From Membranipora membranacea (taxonomy: Eukaryota > Bryozoa > Gymnolaemata > Cheilostomatida > Membraniporidae): 64,000 nt of DNA. The position numbers were made by a program, and so were the translations under genes. The stretch is taken from NCBI GenBank assembly GCA_914767715.1, contig OU612066.1, positions 253,001 through 317,000 of the forward strand, written 5' to 3'. This document shows, one piece after another, positions 1-13,900 of the stretch. The notes beneath the pieces are model-generated. The model saw only the letters and a list, made by a program, of their open reading frames with translations, made no database searches and was not told the origin of the DNA. Every line of letters begins with the position of its first letter. Position 1 is the stretch's first letter.

Positions 1-2825
1 CAAATTAGCTTTCATTCTGAGCTAAATACTTGCATATGACAAACACAACTAACAGATAAAACTCTGTCACCTCTTGCAGATATGAATACGATAAATCTCT
101 ACTTGTGGGCCTCAGTCAGTATGGGGAACGCCTGAGGTAAATATCACAGACACATCAACAAGTTAGCTCCGGGCCTCAAAATTAACAGCAAAATTCATCA
201 CTAGATGTTTACTTGTATAGAATATGACATTATTAGATCTACTGTTAGGCCTAATAAAGTAATAGTTAGGCCTAATAAAGTAATAGTTAGATTATACAGA
301 GCACCAGGTCCTTACCTTGATAGACTATCTGACAGTATGGATCACTCTTCCCAAACTTTTCTTTAGGCACGTTTGTCGCCTTCTTGGCAATCACAGAGAA
401 CGACATTATAATATCCTAGTCTATGACGAGACTACTGGGGCCTCAGGTCTGCTACAATACATCAATTACTATATTACTTATAATCAGACAATTCCCAGAA
501 GTATAAACATCTAACATAGATTTATTGATCGATTGTAGCTTCTAGCAGACCACAAGTTTTAGATTATCATTTAGCAACCACTATCCTAATATTGTCCATA
601 TAATGATATACAGGAACCTTTTTATTACCACTGAAGTATTATTATCAAGTTGACATTGTAGGCTTAAAAAATGTTACAGATTATAATATTACATAGATAT
701 GAAATATTCAACTAACCGACAGACAGAGATTAGAGAATAGTACCCCGTCTCTCTTTCTCTCCAGTTCTCAGTCTAACTGTCACCCAGGAATACAGCAGAT
801 ATTCCCGATGTACATAAGATGACCAAGATACTATCCCTGTAAGTGACACACAGACATCATTAAACTCTCTTACAGAGTGGGTACGAGAGTAAGGGTATGT
901 GGTGGAAAATTTAATATCTGATAGTATACCATAATAGCCCCTACTCTAACAATCATCATGTATGCGTCCAAAGTAAGTCTACAGGGTATAATAGACAATT
1001 TGTATGTGACAGATCCACCTGAAGATAATTATTATTAGCAGTTAGTTGTGACATTATAATTCCTGTGACTATAAGGGTCATTGGGAGAAAGAGGGAGGTT
1101 GCCAGTGGAAGGCAAATGAACTTGAGCTCATTGTTTAAGCATAGGCGTCTATGATTTGCGTTCACAGTCCCACGTGTCATATGTAAGTGTGATCACACTG
1201 GTAGCCTTCCGAATCAAGGGACAAGATACGGGGTCCTATGAATTTATAGTGCTTTATAAACTCTCTGTGGGCACAAAATCCAGCAGTCCTTCCAGCTAGA
1301 TCAACGACTAACCAATAACCTTGGCACCACCATATATATAGCAATGACAGGGAAATCCCCAACTATTGATATTCCACAAGGCATGAAACTACTAGATAGA
1401 GTTACCTAGAATAGATAGATCTTACTGGCCATCATACAATCACCCACTATTGTCACCTCCTGATTGCATATTCCACTACCTATTTAATTAGCAGAACATC
1501 AGTTTCACCTTACAATGACTTTGAAAGTTGAATGAGCAAGCAACTATACACTACAGCAGCTGAGCAGAGTAACTCAACTGACCTGTAGTGTATGTAAGCT
1601 AGTAGTAGTAACATTATATATTAAGATGATGAACAACCTTCTTCTCTACTGCTAGCTAAACTAATGGCATGCAACATGCACAGACAGAAAGGCATTCAGC
1701 ACTTGAATTTATATCTCACTATTCATCATAAAAATAATACTTGTTGAGACCTGATCTTTCCTAGGTACTTACCTTCCTTGCACACCTATTCCTCACACTT
1801 CTGTTTAGGAAGTGAGCTGCACTTCAAAAGTGTATAATACACATCAAATTAGATTGCTGAGCTATGACATATTTTGCGCAACCGTAAAATACACCAACAC
1901 GACTGGTTTTTCCCTATCTCCCCAACCAAAGATATGTCAAAGTTCAAGGACATTTAAAGTCCAGTCCCGCCCCTTTTTTCTTTTGCAGCCCAAATTGTAT
2001 GAATCATCTCTCTGTGGCAGGTACTACACGTCTCAGTAAAAGTAAGTAAGAATCAGAGCAGAGATTGTCAATACTGTTTCATTGAAGTAGTAGTAGTACC
2101 AAGGAGTTACAACATTGTTGGCACAACAACAGGACACTTAGTTAGTAGCAGTTACTCCTTGGTTGGGAACCATACTTGCCAACCTGTACGCATAAAGCGT
2201 TTTTGAACGCTTATTTGACACTAATTGACTTTGAGTTTTAAACGCAAAACGCTAGCTGTACGCATATATGGTTTTTCAAACACCCGTTCATCTAATTAGG
2301 TAATCAAAAATGCATCTTTAGTGTTGCTTCAGTTTACTTGCATAATCTTGTCATTGTTGATTGATAGTCTAAACAATTAGTAGCTCCTTGGCCTAAAACC
2401 CTGGTCTTGCCTTCAGAAAGCCATTGTGCTGATTTTATATGGACTTTTTACCTGGTCAAGTCTTAAATGAGTCAACTCACAACTTTTATATAATGAGAGT
2501 AACAAAGTTGCCCACCTCCTTGTTTGGGTGGGATAACTCAGATCTCCTGCCCCAGTGTTTCAAGGGCAACCAAGACAGGCTAGGTTTCAAACAACGTCTC
2601 ATTGATTATCAGCAGATCGCACCTTACGCATAGGGAAAAGGACAAGTGTTGAGCGATCTGCATTCTTACGCTACCAAAGACTATGTCCTGTGATACTTTT
2701 CGCAATTTCTGGTCATTTAAGGCACCCTGGAGTTTTGTAAGCATTTTCAAGCATTTTGCAAATTTTTGTAAGCATTTTGGAAAAATTAGGTTGGCAAGTC
2801 TGCTGGGAACACAGTCAACTAGTCC
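1..2825. other. No recognisable gene
   Basis: Only short open frames of random character occur on either strand and none resembles a known protein. A 20-base direct repeat containing TTAGGCCTAATAAAG occurs near 245-285. A small inverted repeat (ACCAAGGAGT near 2098, ACTCCTTGGT near 2153) looks like a tiny MITE remnant. This may be intergenic DNA or introns of a gene lying outside the window. Confidence 0.5.
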
Positions 2826-2922
2826 AAAACCTGGGTCTCTGACAATGTGTGATTTCCACATTTTGGGGTCAGTCAAACCATGGACTAAGGAGGTCAAACA
2901 TTGTCAGAGACCCAGTTTTTTG
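2826..2922. repeat. Inverted repeat, MITE-like hairpin
   Basis: The segment CTGGGTCTCTGACAATGT near 2831 is repeated as its reverse complement near 2899-2916, with about 50 bases between the arms. The ends are A/T runs and I could not find a clean target-site duplication. It lies just upstream of two better-defined small elements. Confidence 0.5.
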
Positions 2923-2962
2923 AGTAGAATGTGGTTGGGAGGGGAAATTCTTACCACTAACA

Positions 2963-3071
2963 CATGGGCCCCTGGGACTTACATGTCATTACTTTGCCAA
3001 TGTCCACTATCAATAGTTGATAGTGGACATTGGCAAAGTAATGACATTTAATTAAGTCCCAGGGGCCCATG
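2963..3071. mobile_element. 109-bp MITE with 8-bp target duplication (hAT-like)
   Basis: Almost the whole element is one inverted repeat. It starts CATGGGCCCCTGGGACTT and ends with the complement, with a centre near 3015 flanked by TGATAGTGGACATTGGCAAA and its partner. The flanks 2955-2962 and 3072-3079 are both CACTAACA, a perfect 8-bp duplication. CA...TG ends and an 8-bp duplication are typical of hAT elements. There is no coding capacity. Confidence 0.85.
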
Positions 3072-3110
3072 CACTAACAGCAGAGTTCAGTTGTAATGTT
3101 GAGTATTGAC

Positions 3111-3203
3111 TAGACCAAGTTTGGTCCATTTGCCTGCATTCCTGCGGCGTGACCAGTGGAAGGGAGCAACAGGAATGCAGGCAATTGGATCAAACTTGTT
3201 CTA
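3111..3203. mobile_element. 93-bp MITE with 9-bp target duplication
   Basis: Terminal arms of about 34 bp (TAGACCAAGTTTGGTCC at the left, complement of TAGAACAAGTTTGATCC at the right) flank a short loop. The flanks 3102-3110 and 3204-3212 are both AGTATTGAC. A 9-bp duplication suggests a Mutator-like or related family. The terminus TAGAACAAGTTTG recurs at 40076-40187, so this is a repeated family. Confidence 0.8.
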
Positions 3204-3212
3204 AGTATTGAC

Positions 3213-4907
3213 CGACTGCTGTTTTAGGTGTTTTAGGTTAACATAATTTTTGGCCACAATTAATATTATTCCATCCAAATTGTATGAATGACTCAAAAGC
3301 AAACCAACAGCTATGTGGGAATGGCAAGGGTTTTTTTGCTGTTCAAGTTTGATTGTCAGATGCAGATTGATTCATGAAATTATTCGACAAAGAAGCACTG
3401 GTAATTCTCTCACATCAAAATTTATATATCAGTTCTGAAATGACACCTTGACCGGCCATTTGGTATTGGTGCGTGAATGCTCTTAACTCCTGTTGTGAGG
3501 CAGTCTTGAGGCTTGTTAGACAGTCATGAGACACGTGGTGGGGCAGTCTTATGGCGTGGTGCAGTCGGGAGGCCTAATGTGTAGACCCAGATCATCTCAT
3601 ATAGACACGGGTGACTATCAATAAAGCACCCTAAACCTTTGACTTTCATGGAACTCATGGTTTCATCTTTCAAACAGAATTGGGTAATTTTTTTCAATGA
3701 ACTCCAACTACATTGAAGCTTCCCAACACCACTGTTAAGGTGGGGTTGCTACATTTTGAGTCTTAGGTGCACTTTCTTTTTATTGAGAAAACGCAATGTA
3801 AGCAGTCCTTGGAAAAAGGCCTTTCATTTATACTCCTCTGCTATATATCTACATTATAGTATACATACATCCATATTAGTATTTGTAAAGCCTATTGTAA
3901 CTGTTCCAACTGTGGCTCTGTATGTTCCCATACCATGTGAGTGTATTGGTTGATGGACAACAAGCCAAGGTATAAGGAGTCCTATGTTTCAAGCCTGTAA
4001 GCCCGCAGGTTACTATGAACCAAAATGTGCATGACTATAGGAGCTTAGCTCTCCATGCACTGTCAGCATGGTGTCTTGGTACACTTTCCTGACTGTCTAG
4101 GCAACTGAAATGATATGTAGGCCTATTATCAATGCAAGCAATCTACTTTGAAAGCATGGTCTCAAGGCAACAAACACATGCTTTGAGGTCTATTATGGTA
4201 TCACCTTCACAATGATTACTAAACTACCTCAAACTAATTGTGGACCATGATTTTACACAATTTATCGCTGTTGTGTCCCTGTTGTATACAATGACCCAAC
4301 ATACTACCAGATAACTAAACTCCAGTTTGTTATGATTCGGGACTGAGCCCTGGTTTCCATGAAGCTATTCTCAGTGCTCGCCATAACGTAAGATCGGTCT
4401 GCATAGTCAACAGTACCTAGATAGGCCATTTCCCAACACCGCAGTCATTACCAACCACATCCAGAATGCTTCGATTTTTCAGGCATACACGTAAGGCTAA
4501 CCTGACTGACTGGCGGGGGGGGGCCTGGTTGGTACCAGGGAGCGGGGTTACCAGCCAGGTCAGCCGGTATATGACCAAATGAGTAGAGAACTCATAACAA
4601 AAGTCACCATACACACACTATGGCATTAGGTATCTGAGATACTTTACATTTTGCCTATAGCAGATCCTTTTTACGTCATGCCATACTCATGTTTTCCACA
4701 CCGGTCCTGAATGGTACATATGAAGCTGATGCAATCTACAGCTGTGATAACATCCACATGAAAAAGTAACCAGTGATTATATCTTACGCATTTTTCATTC
4801 TCAGACTAGATGCATCTCTTCTTCTGTTGGTTTACCTGGCCACTGAACAATTTTCTTTGTCGATTGTAGATATTTCTGTTGTCCGCCTCGTATCACACAT
4901 TTGAGGG
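3213..4907. other. No recognisable gene; upstream of ILVBL
   Basis: No open frame here resembles a known protein. A G-run is at about 4515. The stretch just before 4908 presumably holds the ILVBL promoter and 5' UTR, but I see no clear TATA box or other motif. Confidence 0.4.
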
Positions 4908-7900
4908 ATGGATTGGTGCTGTATCAAGGCTGCAATATGGGCTAATCTCGTACAGGCCACACCCTTTGTTGTATTAGTCCTGATATTTTGGCTGTTAGAG
5001 AGGAAGTTTCATATTTTCTACATTCTTCGGCACAAGGTAAGCAAATAAAATAATTTGCAGTCTTTACAGAATAATTCTTGTTACAGCCAAACAGTAGCCT
5101 TGTCTCCCGGCCACTTGTTCTGTTTCAACCAAACAGTGTGAGAAAACCTGTAAATCATACTGTAGAGCTGAATCTGAATGCTAAAGTTTCATTCATGTTA
5201 AAATAGATACATTGCTAATCAAAATCAGTTGAAATAAGAATTATGCCTCACAGATTTTCGTTGGCTGCTCTGCGCAGGCCACTGTCTATGAGTTTATATT
5301 TGTTTGTACACTGCTCACAGGTTGATACACAAACAGACAGACACGGAGGAGAGATAGTTGGACAAGTACTTAAAGATCATAATGTAAAGTTTCTGTTCTG
5401 TTTATCTGGAGGTCATATATCTCCTATTCTTGTGGCTGCAGAGAAACAGAAGATTAGAGTGGTCGATGTGAGAGATGAGGTGAGAATACTTATACTATCC
5501 TTCTCACTCTCGTGTATCGTATGTAGGGTTTTTCATCGCTTCTTCTCTGATGCACCCAACTTTGATTGTCGTTTGGTATAATCACTGATATAAGCAGTTG
5601 ATACTGTTGAGTAACTCCACTAAATCATTATTATTAACTCCGTGTGCACATAAAAAAAATTGAGATATATTTATAAATTATATTGAGATGTGGTGTTTAT
5701 TGTTTAATACAGGCATCAGCAGTGTTTGCCGCTGATGCTGTAGCACGCCTCTCAGGTACTATTGGTGTTGCAGCAGTGACAGCTGGACCTGGTCTCACTA
5801 ATACTGTGACAGCTGTAAAAAATGCTCAGATGGCTGAGTCACCTGTACTACTAATGGGCGGAGCTGCTGCTTCTATTCTCAAGGTTAGTATTTAGAATAT
5901 ACTATGCAGTGGTGTGTGTATGTATGATGGTAAAGATCTGTATTTTAATGTACGACATCATTTCACGGAGTAACTTGTTGTATGTCAAATATTTTGTTGA
6001 AAGCCTTAGATCTTCAACTAATGATAATTTATACAATATTTAACATCCTAGATTAGAAAATACGAATTGAGTTCTGTATATTAAATTGTCGCCTCATGAG
6101 CAAAATATATAAAAGGATTTTAAAAATTAGGGAGTGAAAACGATGAACTAATGTCATTAGTGACGTGTGACCAATTTTCTAGTGACACTATTCTACATCA
6201 CCGCTATGGTCTCTGTCGTGAAAAATTTACCCCCTTGTTTTTGAGAGTCCTATAACTGCACACTAAGCCAACTCCGATGTGGTGAATCTGGATAAGCCAA
6301 GTCTTTTGACAAGCAATAATTCATTATAGTACTAAACCCATCACTTGCAGCAAGTGCTTGGTATTATGCTGGTTTGCCACAACTGTGTTTGTTTAAAAAA
6401 GAGTTACCGACTCTCAAAAACAATAGAGTAAAATTCGTGGCCATTGTAACACATATTACATTTACTGGTAACACATATAGTAGTAAAGTTTTTAGTAACA
6501 CGTTGAACATGTGCTAGTAACACAGTGAACATGTGCTAGTAACACGTTGAACATGTGCTAGTAACACAGTGAACATGTACTAGTAACACTTTGAACATGT
6601 ACTAGTAACACAGCGAACATGTGCTAGTAACACATTATCATGTACCTGGTTTGTTTATTACACTCACTGATTGTTTCAATATTTTTTTTGCATATATTTT
6701 GGCCATGATGTGACTTGATACAAAGAGAGTCTCCTTTAGGTATACGTTATTTGATATCCACCAATTGACCTGACTCGCAACAGTGTTTTCACTATGATAC
6801 TAATTCATTGATTGTTTTGAATGTCAGGGCCGAGGAGCTTTACAGGATATAGACCAGATGTCATTGTTCAAACCTTTATGTAAATATACGGCCACTGTGA
6901 CATGTGTACGTGATATAGCACCTACTCTCAGAGAGGCCATAAAACAAGCCCAGTCAGGCACACCAGGTATGTAGTATGTAATTGACTCAAAAAGATATCA
7001 ATATATCATACTACAATTGTTAAATTATTGATATGTCAATTGTCAATGGTACAACAATTTTGGTGCATCATTTTCAACCAGAAAAAAACAGTTCCTGATT
7101 TCCTGAAATTTGAAACTTAATTTGATGAAAAAAACATGCAAGACGCCAGACTAAACCAAAATATTTATTTCACCTGAAATCGTTACCGCAATAGTTTGTC
7201 ACATAATATCTGCGTATAGAGATATCAGAATATATATCAGAATAAAGGGTATGTTGGTGGAACTTATAGGGTGTCACATAGATTGATTTTAATAAAAATG
7301 ATAAGTATCACACTCAATCCCAAATAAATCAAATCAGTTGTAGATTACAGTTTGTCTGACTGTATAAAACAACATATTTCGATCTTAGGCTACATATATC
7401 AGATGGCCTTAACTTAACGTAAATGTCTGATTCTCATTTCTAGTGACTGTATAGTGACTGTATAGTGACTGTATAGTGACTGTATAGTGACTGTATAGTG
7501 ACTGTACAGTGACTGTATAGTGACTGTACAGTGACTGTATAGTGACTGTATAGTGCTAGTATAGTGCTAGTATATATTTTATTATGAATTTTATTAACCA
7601 CCGATCAATGCATGAAGCAAATAAGACCATTTGAAAAAAAACTAAATATAAAAGAAGCAATTTTCTTTTTTCACATGGTCTTATTTGCTTTTCATATATT
7701 ATAGTGCTATACTATAGTATAATACTTTTCATTTGCTAGTATAGTACTATGTTCGATTCTGCTATATTGCCACACTCGAATAATTCAGTAAAATTTCATG
7801 TTCAAAGCTACTGTAGAAAAATGTTATACTGTTATCATAATATATACATTTATGGCGATATCAGATTAATGAAATGCGATGTACCAGATAAAAGAAATTA

Positions 7901-10900
7901 AAAAGAAAGTCACACCTACTGCGAAGGCTATTTGATAACTAAACAATCATAATATTGAAAATCAAAATGGCAATCATATTTGTAAGATTTGATCACAGAG
8001 CTTTTTTTTTCGAATTATGACGTCTTCCATGTCATCAACACAATGTTATCACTTGTGCTAAGTTTATTAGATTTAAAAGAAGCGTTTCGATGTTCACCAT
8101 CTTGTAGTTAGAGAATCTAGTTGATTACAAACCTTCAGGGTTTCCTACTCTTTGTATCTTCAGATACACAGTAATAATCATATTGCTTCATAGCCATTCC
8201 TCCTAGCCTCAGGCCTCCTAGCCTCAGACCTCCTAGCCTCAGACCTCCTAGCCTCAGGCTTCCTGTACACAATATCTGTAGGATCGACAAACTTACAAAT
8301 TCTTTTCCATATAGAATTCATCTTTTGTCTGTTAGATCTCACATGTTCTGGCTGAAATATAGTCAAACAATAAATAATTGTAACTGTATATCGCTGCAGT
8401 CCCTTTAGTGATGGCTGCAGACTGATTATGACTTCAAATCTAGTAATCCTGCTATCAATGTGTTATGGCTAGATACATAGTCACTGAAAATTTCTTAGCA
8501 TTCAAAAAAATCAAATAGCAAACCAGGCAGCATACACAGGATGCCTTCACACCTCAAGTGGAGTGAGGGATATTTTTTGCTAATGTGTGGTATGTTTGTG
8601 GGTAATGTGTGGTATGTTTATGGGTAATGTGTGGTGTGTTTGTTGGTAATGTGTGGTTTGTTTGTGGGTAATGTGTGGTATGTTTGTGGGTAATGTGTGG
8701 TATGTTTGTGGGTAATGTGTGGTATGTTTGTGGGTAATGTGTGGTATGTTTGTGGGTAATGTGCGGGTATGTTTGTGGGTAATGTGCGGTATGTTTGTGG
8801 GTAATGTGTGGTATATTTTTGGTTAGTGTGTGAAATGTTTGTGGGTAATCTGTGGTATATGTTTGGGTTATGTATGGTATGTTTGTGGGTAATGTATGGA
8901 ATGTTTTCAGTACTGTGTGCAGTATGTCTCTGGGTAATATATGGCATGTTTGTGGGTACTTTTTATCACATATGTAGTAGGCCTCACCAAATCCATAACA
9001 GTTTCTGTGAGCAGGTGAGCTGCAGGCGAGCCCATTAAAGTGTCTTCATTCAAGTCTTCTAATACAATAACCATAATCTTCTCTGGTTTGTATATAACAG
9101 TACCAAACAACTCCTGTCCTGAATCAAAATACCATAACATTGTACATTAGCAAGGGAAACTCCGCCCAAATTTAGCCCACATCTCATTAGAACGTCATGT
9201 ATGTGTAAAGGGAGAAAACCAGATGTGGTCGTATCAAGATACAGAAGAGTGTAGGACAGGTTTGCTCGGTAAAAAATCATTTGCGCTATTCTACGTGTGT
9301 TGCGCCATCTCAATGAAAGGGAAAACAACTCTGCGATATCCGAATTAAATCTTCTCTATTGGGACTTTATTATGACACAATGATTACTACCGATCTGCTC
9401 ATAGACTCACAAGAGAAACTCTTCTCACCTACAAACGCCGCCTCAGCGTTACATTGAGCTCTCGCTAAGAAGGAGTTAGATAAGACAACAATGATCTTCC
9501 TGCTCCTCCTCATTACATTACACAGAGCCTCAAAGTGATAAACTCCCGGTGGAGCATCTCGTGCATCCACATATGCTCTACGCTCCTAGAATAAAGAAGA
9601 AACTTTGACTATAATATTTCCTTCAGTATCTTATTACTCTATACAGTGCTGTGTTGTGAGTGGCTAGGCCGAGATATGATGGATTAAAAGTGTGTTTTAC
9701 ATATAGAGGCTGTAGTGTTTATCACTCACCCGATTATCTGGATTATCTAAGTTGACCGCGTTGTACTCGCCTCCCTCTAACTTAACTAGAAGCTCATTCT
9801 TCACCCAGCTGAGATCCTCATCACTAAACTTATTGAAGCTGATCATCACATCATAATCACATTGGTCCTGACACCTCAGATCCTTAGCCATATCAGACAT
9901 AGCTCGTAATACGACTCCAGCATGGCGTATATACCATCTGTATCGATAACTGGGTACTGTTAATAATATGGAGAGCGCGATCACAGCCACAATGACACCT
10001 GTTATCTCAAACGGAATCTTAACACGGCATATATAGTATGATTCTGTGTAGTTATATACAGGATTGTATCTGAAGCGCTCCGGAGTGTCACACTCAATCT
10101 TTCTAGCGTTTATAAGTTTCCTAGTCGTATTGACCCAGTCTTGGAAGTGTAATTTTCCACATGTGCAGTCGAATGGGTTACCATCAACACGGATAAGGCT
10201 CAGCCTCGTTAGATGATCCTCTACCAGAGTAACAAAACTATGGTTGAGCACCTCGATCAGGTTGTTGGCTATGGACAGCTGGGTTAAGGCAGTGTTATGG
10301 TGTAGTAGAGAAGTGTTGAATACCTGTATTTTGTTGATAGAGAAATCTAAGATAGATAAATGTGGGTTGTGGTTCAGCATATCGTTGTCGAAGGTAACTA
10401 GAAGATTATCAGAGAGATAGAGCATAGTTAGATTAACCATTTTATGGAACAAATTGGGCGGTATACTCTGCAAACCATTATGTGATAGATCGAGATAGTT
10501 CAAGTTACTGAGCTGGCTGATGGTGTCCAGATTCTGTTTTTGGGCTAAAGAATTTTTACCCAAATTGTTTCTCATGATATGCAGTTGCTCTAGACTGTGA
10601 CAAGTTTGTAGGCCAGTGATATTGATAATGGTGTTGTCATTTGCCTTGAGCACCGTCAGATTCGGCATAACAGCGCACATCTCAATGATTTCTGAGCCAG
10701 ATAGATGTGTTATGTCATTGACAGAGAGATCTAGGTCCTTTATATCTGATTTTAACATTGGCATAGCAGATTCGGTAAACAGTGGTAAAATATACATGTG
10801 GTTTTGTGATAGATCAAGTATGTTCAGATTTGGGAAACTTCTGAGTAAATAATATGCATTATATGTGAATGTTTCATCTGAGTCAATACCGCAGTGCTGT

Positions 10901-13900
10901 AACTCGATCGCGTACAATGGATATGACACTGTGTTGTTTTTGCCATAAACCCAAAATTCTCTTGATCCAATCTGGTTTCCTTGTAAGTTGAGGGTCTTGA
11001 GATTATTCAATCCCTGTAAAGCTCCATCCTCAATCTGTGTCATCCTGCACCAACTCAGCTCCAGGTTCTGCAGCTTTGAGAACCCACTGAACAGTGACTT
11101 CTGCAGCACATTTCCTAATATTTGATCACTGAACTTGAAATCTAGAATTTTTAGATTTGGAAGATTTTTCAGCCCATTAAGTGTCTGGTCTGTCAGAATG
11201 CAGGATTTGTTGACAGGTTTTGTAGTTCTCCATCTTCTGGCTTCTAGCAATCTAAGATTCAGACTTAAATTATCAAAGAGTTTATGAGCTTTTGCCGGAC
11301 ACTCTGCGAAGGGAAATACATGGTTTAGGCTGAGCATTGTTAAATTCTTGAGTGGTAATAACAGTTCCGCGGCGTGACTACTAAAGAAAAACTCTGTGTC
11401 ACTCAAGTTCAGCTGACGGATTTGTGAAACTGGCTCAAAATACCTTGATGTGATGTTTTTGCAGATTAATTTTATACCTGATCCTAGCCCTGCGATGTGC
11501 AGAATATCAAGTTTAGATAGGTTTCTAAATTCCTCTCCAATGGATGGCTCACTTGAAGCCTGACCAGGTAGACATGCTGGTATGTGGATGTTGTATGACA
11601 GATCAAGGAGAGCGAGGCTTCTAAGACTATGGAATACATTCGTCGGAATCCTGCGTAGCTTGTTATATCCAAGAAATAACGAAGTAATATCTGATCTCTC
11701 TCCGAATGTATCATCAGGTACGGAATGTATGAATGTGTACTGGACCCGAACACTCGATAATTTCTCGCTCGCAAATACCTGGCTGCCGAGGGAGGTGATA
11801 TGTCCTGTGATCGAGAAGTCTCTAAGGTTGGGGAACGATGCCAGCATATGAGCTGTCAGCTCTATTGGCTGTCCGGAGTAGCCAATATACAATGTTTCTA
11901 TACTTGTATTAAGGTTACGCGGGATGGGCTCATTCACATCTCTAGTACTGCATAAGGCGAAGGTCGAGTTACATACGAGACATTGCTCTATGAGACACAG
12001 CGAGCCCGACTCTACTACTGTAACCACCAGAGTACAGATAAGGATAAGAATAGTATCCACGTATATCAGTGACTCCATCATACTGAGAAACAGAACAGAT
12101 AATATTATATTCTGACATATGAGATTGTTGTGATTACACAATTTCGTAAGAATCTGAGATTTTATCTGAATTACACCTCTTACCCACACGCAGCCAGCGT
12201 AGACAAGATTAAAGCTAATCAATAAATTTGGCAGAAGGAAAATGTGTTAACCCCCTCCGCTCCAATTGCTAAAATCTATTTCTACTGAAACTCAAACTGT
12301 CTAAACCTACCAAACGCTCAATATCAAGGGATACTGAAAGTTATTATCAAACCTGCTTTTCTGAAATACAACATTCACCACAGCGCCACAAAAAGAAACT
12401 GATATCAGTAATTCAAGTGTATGAATCATAAACTGTTATATAAAATTTTTATCTTACATTCACAGTAAACATTTGATTGAGGAAGTTAACATGAGTTGAC
12501 ACTGCCTATGTGCCTATGTTTGCTTATGTTAATCAGATGTCATGTGCTAGAGTTACCAGGAAGTTGAAAGAATGACATTCATATTAAAAAGACGAGTTGC
12601 CCATTGGCTGCCATCATACCTACACTAGGGGGCGCTATATTTATCTTTCTGATTCTTTCCTACCTTCAATTCTAACAACAGACGCCAGTGCAGCTCTCTA
12701 CAGCAAAATGAATATTGCACATGCATTACACACAAATTTATATCAACCCAATGTACGCATATACATCTCTATATATTTACATCACTATTCATACATGTAT
12801 ACATATGTCTACATCACCCTGAAAATATACACATATCATAATTATCTATATAACCATAATGTACATGTATGCATATCTCGATCACACAAATATATACATA
12901 TCTATATCACACAAATATATACATATCTATATCACACAAATATATACATATCTATATCACACAAATATATACATATCTATATCACACAAATATACATAGG
13001 CCCTATACATATTATCTTCTCCCATATTTTGCACCTTAAAATTAAAGAAGAATACTCCTCTGCACCCTCTCCTCCCACCCTCCCTGTCTGCACCCTCTGT
13101 TAGATATCACTCATGTAGAGTTATGACCCTTGTGTTTTTTCAGGTCCGGTGTTTGTTGAGTTTCCCATCGATGTTCTGTATAATTACAAACTGGTCATAA
13201 GAGAAGTGGGAGTGAAGTCCTCTGGTGGTGGACTAGTTACTAAGGTCGTCAATGCGTGAGTGTCTCAACTCTTAATATCCCCATAAAATATAGTTCTCTT
13301 CTTATCTTATATCTTCTAAGGCTCCTAAGCCGTGACAGGTTTATATGTAGCATTGAAGCATTCAGGTGTTAAGGCCTGTAGTATAACCATGTTCACAGGG
13401 AGTCTATATGTTGAGATTGAGAGATTTTGTTCTGAGTATGGCTTATTACGCACTGCCTGTGTTTAGTCCAGGTAATATCCATCTCTAGATGTTACTTTAT
13501 ATAAATGTTATATTAATATCGATAAGCCTGTTGATTTAGGTATCTGCAGAATTACACTAATAATATATTCAGTGGTGCTTGGGAGCCAAGAAAGACAACT
13601 CCACTGCCTGTAGATATACCTACGCCTTCTCTAGAACAAGGTATTCATCTAACAGTCAATTAGTGTATAACTTAAACATATCTTCTCAGCATCATGTATC
13701 CATTGATATTCTTGATCCAAATTTAAACATTCAACTCACAAATGCTATCCTATCTGTGATTATGTGAGTTTTCTTACCCTTGTCCCTAGATTGCTGATGA
13801 ATACTTAGCAATTTTTATCCTGACTGGTGCATTGCGATAGCAGGTAGTCAACTACCATCAGTGTTGTTGAGATATTGCCAAACATTCAGTAAAAAAAATA

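Noticed and set aside
9059-9328. 89-codon frame as TLR exon 3
   Set aside because: Its phase could fit, but the sequence does not resemble TIR; the overlapping frame starting at 9118 ([12 protein letters not shown]...) does.
12597-13103. 168-codon frame rich in Tyr, Ile and His
   Set aside because: Low-complexity TACATA repeat translation in ILVBL intron 4.
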